A program made the position numbers and the translations under genes. A DNA stretch of 64,000 nucleotides from Alteribacillus sp. YIM 98480 (lineage in GTDB: Bacteria; Bacillota; Bacilli; Bacillales; Marinococcaceae): positions 1-64,000 of the forward strand of contig NZ_VTOK01000013.1 in NCBI RefSeq assembly GCF_009765375.1, in the 5' to 3' direction. Under the pieces are notes generated by a model. That model searched no databases and was not told where the DNA came from. It saw nothing but the letters and a program-made list of their open reading frames with translations. Shown in pieces: positions 59,255 to 64,000 of the stretch; positions within the stretch are counted from its first letter, which is position 1; every line of letters starts with the position of its first letter.

Positions 59255-59527
59255 ATGGCAGTAAAAATTAGACTAAAACGTATGGGTTCAAAGAAAAAGC
59301 CTTTTTATCGTGTGGTGGTAGCAGATTCCCGCGCACCGCGTGACGGACGTTTTATCGAAGAAATTGGAACATACAATCCGTTGAGAGAACCAGCAGAAGT
59401 GAATATCAATGATGATAAAGCGCTCAAGTGGATGCTTGACGGTGCAAAACCATCCGATACCGTTCGTAACCTTTTCTCTAGAGAAGGTCTTATGGAAAAG
59501 CTTCACAACGCTAAAAACGAAAAGTAA
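59255..59527 (+). CDS. rpsP: Ribosomal protein bS16
   Basis: A 90-residue small-subunit assembly protein beginning [20 protein letters not shown], with [21 protein letters not shown] lies before the ATG. khpA follows after 63 bases. Confidence 0.97.
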   Translation: MAVKIRLKRMGSKKKPFYRVVVADSRAPRDGRFIEEIGTYNPLREPAEVNINDDKALKWMLDGAKPSDTVRNLFSREGLMEKLHNAKNEK

Positions 59528-59590
59528 TCGACTCAGCGCTCGAAAAGAAGGGCGGGAAGGATCATTACTTTAAGGAGGCGGGGGAGAGCA

Positions 59591-59821
59591 ATGAAAGAGC
59601 TTGTTGAAACGATAGCCCGCGCCCTCGTGGATTATCCAGACAATGTTGACGTAGAAGAACGTCAACAGGACAACACCCTCGTCTTAACGTTGTCTGTCCA
59701 TGAGAGTGATATGGGAAAAGTGATTGGAAAACAAGGCAGGATTGCTAATGCGATTCGTTCTGTTTTGTACGCATCCGCTTCTCATCAAAAAAAGCGTGTT
59801 CGCCTTGATATCGTAGAATAA
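59591..59821 (+). CDS. khpA: KH-domain RNA-binding protein KhpA (YlqC)
   Basis: A 76-residue single KH-domain protein with the GKVIGKQGRIANAIR loop. KhpA pairs with KhpB/EloR in Gram-positive bacteria and affects elongation and division through RNA binding. AAGGAGGCGGGGGAG precedes the ATG. Confidence 0.93.
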   Translation: MKELVETIARALVDYPDNVDVEERQQDNTLVLTLSVHESDMGKVIGKQGRIANAIRSVLYASASHQKKRVRLDIVE

Positions 59822-59828
59822 TACAGAC

Positions 59829-59861
59829 AAAAAGGTGAGGATTTGATCCTTGCCTTTTTTG
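59829..59861 (+). terminator. Terminator after khpA
   Basis: AAGGTGAGGAT pairs with ATCCTTGCCTT around TTG, ending in TTTTTT. Confidence 0.85.
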
Positions 59862-59992
59862 CACGGATAGAATAATAAAAATAGGCATATCGCTTTTAAC
59901 GAAGAACACTTGACGGAACGATACATTTTTGAACATGATAATAGTATGTTTACCTTCAAAGCCTCTCAAATTGAATCTGTATGGAGTGGATC

Positions 59993-60412
59993 ATGCGAAT
60001 AATTAAAAAAGTAACGGTAAAGCATGTACTTACGGAGTCATTAAAAGAAAAAATGACAGATGATTTCCACGAAGAACAGCATCGGCTAGAAAAAGAAATC
60101 GAACAGCTCAGGTTTCAAATGCAGAAACAGTGGAGAGCAGAGGAAACGTCGAGACGAAAAACAGAAATTAAAGAACGGTTTGAAAAGGAAGTCGAGAAAC
60201 GAAAAGAAAAAATAAACAGAGTAGTGTTTCAACGTTCTCAGCTCGAACAGCTGCCGCTTTTTTCGGAGATTACTGCTGGACAAGTCGATGCGATAGAGGA
60301 AATAGAGACAGGAGACGACTGGCCTCTAGCCGAACAAGAAATAATAGTCGAAGACGGAAAAATAATTTCCATTCGTAACAATAGGGCGGATGATAATAAT
60401 GGAATGGTTTAA
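59993..60412 (+). CDS. ylqD: YlqD family protein
   Basis: A 139-residue YlqD-family protein of unknown function, conserved between khpA and rimM in Bacillaceae. It starts [20 protein letters not shown], is dominated by a charged coiled coil (about 20-80), and ends in a small beta domain. The ATG at 59993 follows GGAGTGGA; an ATG at 59981 overlaps it. It overlaps rimM by 14 bases. Confidence 0.85.
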   Translation: MRIIKKVTVKHVLTESLKEKMTDDFHEEQHRLEKEIEQLRFQMQKQWRAEETSRRKTEIKERFEKEVEKRKEKINRVVFQRSQLEQLPLFSEITAGQVDAIEEIETGDDWPLAEQEIIVEDGKIISIRNNRADDNNGMV

Positions 60413-60917
60413 TGTCGGTAAAATCGTAAATACCCATGGTGTACGTGGAGAAATAAAAGTCCTTCCGATAACTGATTTTGAACAAGAACGCTTCGCAAAG
60501 GGAAAAGAGTTGTACATTGGTCATGAAACAGGCAGTGACAAAGAAAAAGTAACCGTGAAAAATGTCCGCTCTCATAAGCAATTTATTTTACTAACGCTTG
60601 AAAAAATTACTTCTTTAGATGAAGCAGAAAAATGGAAAGGCGGGATGATATACGTTCCTGAAGATGACCTTCAAGAACTTGATGAAGGAGAGTATTATTA
60701 TCATGAAATCATCGGCTGCCAGGTTTACTCGGAAGACGAAGAACTGCTCGGTGAAGTTCGTGAAATTCTATCTCCGGGAGCAAATGATGTCTGGGTCGTA
60801 AAGCCTTTGGAAGGAAAAAAAGAGATTATGATCCCGTATATTGATGATGTGGTAAAAGAAGTAGACACCGTCCATAAAAAAATTACCGTGCATGTAATGG
60901 AGGGGCTGCTTCCATGA
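60399..60917 (+). CDS. rimM: 16S rRNA processing protein RimM
   Basis: A 172-residue 30S assembly factor binding S19. N-terminal RimM domain [20 protein letters not shown]-terminal PRC-barrel (about 95-170; [20 protein letters not shown]). The ATG at 60399 fits AGGGCGG spacing and the usual family start. Four-base overlap with trmD. Confidence 0.94.
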   Translation: MEWFNVGKIVNTHGVRGEIKVLPITDFEQERFAKGKELYIGHETGSDKEKVTVKNVRSHKQFILLTLEKITSLDEAEKWKGGMIYVPEDDLQELDEGEYYYHEIIGCQVYSEDEELLGEVREILSPGANDVWVVKPLEGKKEIMIPYIDDVVKEVDTVHKKITVHVMEGLLP

Positions 60918-61651
60918 TGAGAATGGATTTTTTAACACTGTTTCCGGAAATGTTTCCCGGAGTACTTGAATCGTCGATATTAAAGCAAGCTGCTGAGAAA
61001 AAGGCAGTTTCCTACAATGTGCTAAACATTCGGGATTTCTCTGAAAATAAGCACGGTAAAGTAGATGATTATCCTTATGGAGGCGGAGCAGGAATGGTTC
61101 TTACTCCACAGCCGGTTTTTGACGCTGCTGCTTTTGCAGCTAATGAAGGACGCAGGAAACACCGCGTCATTTTACTTTGTCCGCAAGGTAAGCCTTTTAA
61201 TCAAGCAGAAGCTGAAAAATTGGCGTCTGAAGAACATTTAATTTTCATTTGCGGGCATTATGAAGGATATGATGAACGAATACGAGAGAATTTAGTAACA
61301 GATGAATATTCTATTGGAGATTTTGTATTAACCGGAGGCGAGCTGGGAGCGTTGGTCATGGCGGACAGTATTACAAGATTGCTTCCTGACGTTTTAGGCA
61401 ACACGGAGTCTGCAAAAAAAGACTCGTTTTCCAATGGGCTGCTTGAACACCCGCATTATACACGACCTGCAGATTTTAAAGGCTGGAAAGTACCTGAAGT
61501 ATTATTGTCAGGTCACCATGAAAATATTGATAAATGGAGAAAACAGCACTCTCTAAAACGTACTATGGAAAGACGTCCCGACCTTCTAGAAGGCAGACAA
61601 TGGACAGAAGAAGAAAAAAAGGTTCTGGAAACATTGAAAAATGATAACTAA
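60914..61651 (+). CDS. trmD: tRNA (guanine37-N1)-methyltransferase TrmD
   Basis: A 245-residue SPOUT methyltransferase preventing +1 frameshifting. It has [15 protein letters not shown], the trefoil-knot motifs [24 protein letters not shown] and [14 protein letters not shown]. Starts within the rimM stop (ATGATG region). Confidence 0.96.
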   Translation: MMRMDFLTLFPEMFPGVLESSILKQAAEKKAVSYNVLNIRDFSENKHGKVDDYPYGGGAGMVLTPQPVFDAAAFAANEGRRKHRVILLCPQGKPFNQAEAEKLASEEHLIFICGHYEGYDERIRENLVTDEYSIGDFVLTGGELGALVMADSITRLLPDVLGNTESAKKDSFSNGLLEHPHYTRPADFKGWKVPEVLLSGHHENIDKWRKQHSLKRTMERRPDLLEGRQWTEEEKKVLETLKNDN

Positions 61652-61654
61652 ACA

Positions 61655-61683
61655 TTGATTACAAAAGTTGCTTGTGATATGAT
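61655..61683 (+). promoter_or_regulatory. Sigma-A promoter of rplS
   Basis: TTGATT (61655-61660), 17 bases, TATGAT (61678-61683), immediately after the trmD stop. Confidence 0.75.
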
Positions 61684-61689
61684 TTACGT

Positions 61690-61768
61690 TGTGGCGAAAG
61701 CCGTTTACTACGATGTTCCGCTGCCGTTCAATGCAAGGCATGAGCATTTGGAGAAAGGGAGGCGAATA
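61690..61768 (+). promoter_or_regulatory. L19 ribosomal protein leader
   Basis: The short leader holds a GGC-GAAA-GCC hairpin (61693-61702) and a longer stem using CTGCC and GGCATG around 61730-61745, directly before GGGAGG. Position, size and hairpins agree with the known Firmicutes L19 leader motif, thought to mediate autoregulation by L19. Confidence 0.65.
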
Positions 61769-61770
61769 CG

Positions 61771-62115
61771 ATGCAAGACCTTATTCGCGAAATTACAAAA
61801 GAACAGCTTAAAACGGATCTTCCAGCATTCCGTGCCGGAGACACTGTACGTGTTCACGTAAAAGTTGTAGAAGGTTCCCGTGAACGTATTCAGGTGTTCG
61901 AAGGTGTCGTTATTAAGCGTCGCGGAGGCGGAATCAGCGAAACATTCACTGTTCGTAAAGTATCTTACGGCATTGGTGTAGAGCGTACATTCCCTGTACA
62001 TTCCCCGCGTATTGACAAGATCGAATTGAAGCGTCGCGGAAAAGTCCGTCAAGCGAAGCTTTACTATCTTCGCAACCTGCGCGGAAAAGCAGCCCGCATC
62101 AAAGAAATTCGATAA
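61771..62115 (+). CDS. rplS: Ribosomal protein bL19
   Basis: A 114-residue large-subunit protein at the 30S-50S interface. Blocks: [31 protein letters not shown] and the terminal [16 protein letters not shown]. Strong GGGAGG ribosome-binding site and its own promoter and leader. Confidence 0.97.
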   Translation: MQDLIREITKEQLKTDLPAFRAGDTVRVHVKVVEGSRERIQVFEGVVIKRRGGGISETFTVRKVSYGIGVERTFPVHSPRIDKIELKRRGKVRQAKLYYLRNLRGKAARIKEIR

Positions 62116-62128
62116 GAAAAAAGATAAA

Positions 62129-62166
62129 AAAGACTGTGGCGGCCCGAACCGTTACAGTCTTTTTTT
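62129..62166 (+). terminator. Terminator after rplS
   Basis: AAAAGACTGT pairs with ACAGTCTTTT, with an inner GCGG/CCG step, followed by TTTTT. Confidence 0.9.
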
Positions 62167-62202
62167 CATTTTATTTTTATACTTTATGAAAGTTTAACAT
62201 TA

Positions 62203-62240
62203 TTAAAGGATTAAAGTATAAGAAAAAATAAGGCTTTTGC
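62203..62240 (+). repeat. R3 short repeat, copy 4
   Basis: TTAAAGGATTAAAGTATAAG (62203-62222) is followed by TAAGGCTTTTGCCA, as in the copy at 51171. It lies between the rplS terminator and the lepB promoter. Confidence 0.5.
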
Positions 62241-62298
62241 CAGGATAAAAATCCAATTATTTAAGACACTCAGAATACTCTTATGTCCGGCAGGAACG

Positions 62299-62307
62299 TG
62301 CTATAAT
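62299..62307 (+). promoter_or_regulatory. Extended -10 promoter of lepB
   Basis: TGCTATAAT gives a consensus TATAAT with an upstream TG. No good -35 is seen. It is 39 bases upstream of the lepB start. Confidence 0.6.
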
Positions 62308-62345
62308 AATAGATATTCGATCAACGAGCTTAAGAGGAGATACAT

Positions 62346-62897
62346 ATGTACCAAATGAGCGATAGCTGGAAAGAGTGGATCAGACTGTTGTTTTTTGCAG
62401 TAACAATTGCCATTGTCGCACGCACTTTTTTGATTGCCCCTATTATTGTAGATGGAGAATCGATGGCTCCAACTTTGGCTGACGATGACCGCATGATCAT
62501 TAATAAAACAAGCTACTGGTTTTCAGACCCAGAAAGATTTGATGTAATAGTATTTCATGCCTCAGAAGAGAAAGACTATATTAAACGAGTCATCGGTGTG
62601 CCTGGAGACACTCTATATTACGATAATGATTCGTTATATATAAACGATAAAAAGATACCAGAACCCTATTTACAGTCAAAAGAAACAAACGATGAAAAAC
62701 CAGTTACTTTCGATTTCACTTTAGTAGATGCTACAGGTATGAGCACTATTCCGGAAGGGCATGTATTTGTACTTGGAGATAACCGCAGGCACAGCTTTGA
62801 TTCAAGAAGTATCGGCCTTATAGAAACGGAAGATATCGTGGGAGAAGCAGAGTTAACCTTTTGGCCTGTCTCTCATCTTAACTGGCTTCGTAATTAG
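62346..62897 (+). CDS. lepB: Type I signal peptidase
   Basis: A 183-residue membrane-anchored serine protease removing secretory signal peptides. One transmembrane helix at about 11-31, catalytic S39 in VDGESMAPTL and K80 in DYIKRVIGVPGD; the later GHVFVLGDNRRHSFDSR block is intact. GAGGAG is 7 bases upstream. In B. subtilis this gene is not at this locus. Confidence 0.95.
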   Translation: MYQMSDSWKEWIRLLFFAVTIAIVARTFLIAPIIVDGESMAPTLADDDRMIINKTSYWFSDPERFDVIVFHASEEKDYIKRVIGVPGDTLYYDNDSLYINDKKIPEPYLQSKETNDEKPVTFDFTLVDATGMSTIPEGHVFVLGDNRRHSFDSRSIGLIETEDIVGEAELTFWPVSHLNWLRN

Positions 62898-62912
62898 AAA
62901 GGAAGTGAACAG

Positions 62913-63785
62913 ATGAGTATACAATGGTTTCCCGGACATATGGCAAAAGCTAAACGAGAAGTAACCGAACAATTAAAGAAAGTAGATATGGTGATAGAAC
63001 TGGCTGATGCAAGAATACCCCATTCTTCAAGGAATCCTATGCTTGATTCTATTCTGCAAGGAAAGCCGCGTCTATTAGTTCTGACAAAAAGCGATATGGC
63101 TGATCCTGCTATGACAAAAGAATGGCTTCAGACATTTCAACGAGAAGAAATCGATGCCCTTTCTATCAATGCATTGAAAAACCAAGGAGCAAAACCGATT
63201 ATTGAAAAATCAAAAAAGCTGACCGCTCCTATCTTTGAGAAAATGGCGAGAAAAGGCATTCGGCCGCGCCCGATCCGAGCCATGATTGTAGGTATACCTA
63301 ATGTAGGAAAATCTACTGTTATTAACCGTCTTATAGGAAAAAAGAGCGCAAAAACCGGAGACAAACCAGGCGTTACAAAAGCACAGCAATGGCTGAAAGT
63401 CGGACGTGATATGGAACTGTTAGATACTCCTGGGATTCTTTGGCCTAAATTTGAAGATCAGCTGATCGGATACCGTCTCGCAGCTACTGGAGCAATTAAA
63501 GATGAACTTCTTGATTTTGAAGACATCGCATTGTTTGTGCTTAACATTTTAAAGGAAAGATATCCTGCGGAATTAAAAGACCGATATAAATTAGAGGAAC
63601 CTCTTCCAGAAGACGGAGTGGAGTTGTTTGATGTCATAGGAAAGAAAAGGGGCTGCTTGCAAGCAGGCGGTTACGTAGACTATGAGAAAGCAGCAGAAAT
63701 TATTTTAAGAGATCTGCGCAATGAAAAGTTCGGAAAAATTACGCTTGAAACTCCAGCAGACAGAGAGCAAATACAAGACGAATAA
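62913..63785 (+). CDS. rbgA: 50S assembly GTPase RbgA (YlqF)
   Basis: A 290-residue circularly permuted GTPase required for late 50S maturation. It starts [14 protein letters not shown], with G4 TKSD, then G1 [14 protein letters not shown], then G3 [10 protein letters not shown], and a C-terminal helical RNA-binding domain. GAAAGGAAGTG precedes the ATG. Confidence 0.96.
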   Translation: MSIQWFPGHMAKAKREVTEQLKKVDMVIELADARIPHSSRNPMLDSILQGKPRLLVLTKSDMADPAMTKEWLQTFQREEIDALSINALKNQGAKPIIEKSKKLTAPIFEKMARKGIRPRPIRAMIVGIPNVGKSTVINRLIGKKSAKTGDKPGVTKAQQWLKVGRDMELLDTPGILWPKFEDQLIGYRLAATGAIKDELLDFEDIALFVLNILKERYPAELKDRYKLEEPLPEDGVELFDVIGKKRGCLQAGGYVDYEKAAEIILRDLRNEKFGKITLETPADREQIQDE

Positions 63786-63842
63786 ATAATTATACTGTTA
63801 CGAAGGCAAAACATACCGATATTTATTAATGGGGAAGATGAC

Positions 63843-64000
63843 ATGGAACAAAATAAGAAAACTATTTCAGAGATAAAACAGATATTAGCAGACGGCAATG
63901 TAGGAGACAAATGGCTGGAAAAGCTGCGCAAAGACGAAAGAAAAGGTGTGCAGCAGCTGATAGCTCAGTATGAAAAAAAGCTGGCTAATAATAAAAAATT
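63843..64000 (+). CDS. rnhB: Ribonuclease HII, N-terminal part (runs off the window)
   Basis: Only the first 52 codons are present. The sequence MEQNKKTISEIKQILADG and DERKGVQQLIAQYEKK resembles the N-terminal extension of Bacillus RNase HII. The catalytic domain would lie beyond the window. Its position after rbgA is the conserved one. Confidence 0.8.
   Translation, partial: MEQNKKTISEIKQILADGNVGDKWLEKLRKDERKGVQQLIAQYEKKLANNKK

Overview
The window is a stretch of core chromosome from a low-to-moderate G+C, spore-forming member of the Bacillaceae. Gene content and order follow the Bacillus subtilis ylmC-divIVA-ileS-pyr-gmk-prkC-fapR-smc-ffh-rplS-rnhB region closely. SpoVM, the YlmC sporulation family, RemA, FapR and PyrR all point to Bacillaceae. 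The extracellular part of PrkC is strikingly acidic, which suggests (inference only) a halophilic or haloalkaliphilic species. I see no prophage, insertion sequence, CRISPR array, tRNA or rRNA. Almost everything is on the + strand; only rqcH, rpmB and a small DUF1128-type gene are on the - strand.

Layout. 1-318: ends of two palindromic repeats. 319-4322: ylmC, ylmD, ylmE, sepF, ylmG, ylmH, divIVA (division and cell-wall housekeeping). 4323-7852: an isoleucine T-box leader, sandwiched between two copies of one repeat, and ileS. 7979-9363: lspA, rluD. 9360-21666: a complete pyrimidine operon, pyrR-pyrP-pyrB-pyrC-pyrAA-pyrAB-pyrK-pyrD-pyrF-pyrE, with a consensus promoter, three PyrR-type attenuators and a terminator. 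21667-22017: a truncated repeat fused to an unusual multi-stem inverted-repeat element. 22018-26751: rqcH (-) diverging from a Ca2+ P-type ATPase. 26845-32644: yicC, remA, gmk, rpoZ, coaBC, priA. 32715-40385: fmt, rsmB, rlmN, prpC, prkC, rsgA, rpe. 40763-46892: spoVM, rpmB (-), yloU, fakA, a degV-family gene, an unannotated 31-codon ORF coupled to recG, and recG. 46975-50775: the FapR-controlled lipid cluster fapR-plsX-fabD-fabG-acpP. 51397-57369: rnc, a DUF1128 gene (-), smc, ftsY. 57468-63785: ylxM-ffh, rpsP-khpA, ylqD-rimM-trmD, rplS with its leader, lepB, rbgA. 63843 to the end: the start of rnhB.

Compared with B. subtilis, the window lacks def between priA and fmt, thiN/yloS between rpe and spoVM, sdaAB-sdaAA before recG, the cysH cluster after pyrE, and ylyA between ileS and lspA. 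It has gained a degV-type gene after fakA, a DUF1128 gene between rnc and smc, and lepB between rplS and rbgA.

The least explained material is intergenic: three dispersed repeat families (here called R1, R2, R3), the 190-bp nested-stem element at 21755-21945, and the small ORF translationally coupled to recG. These are the best candidates for something undescribed.
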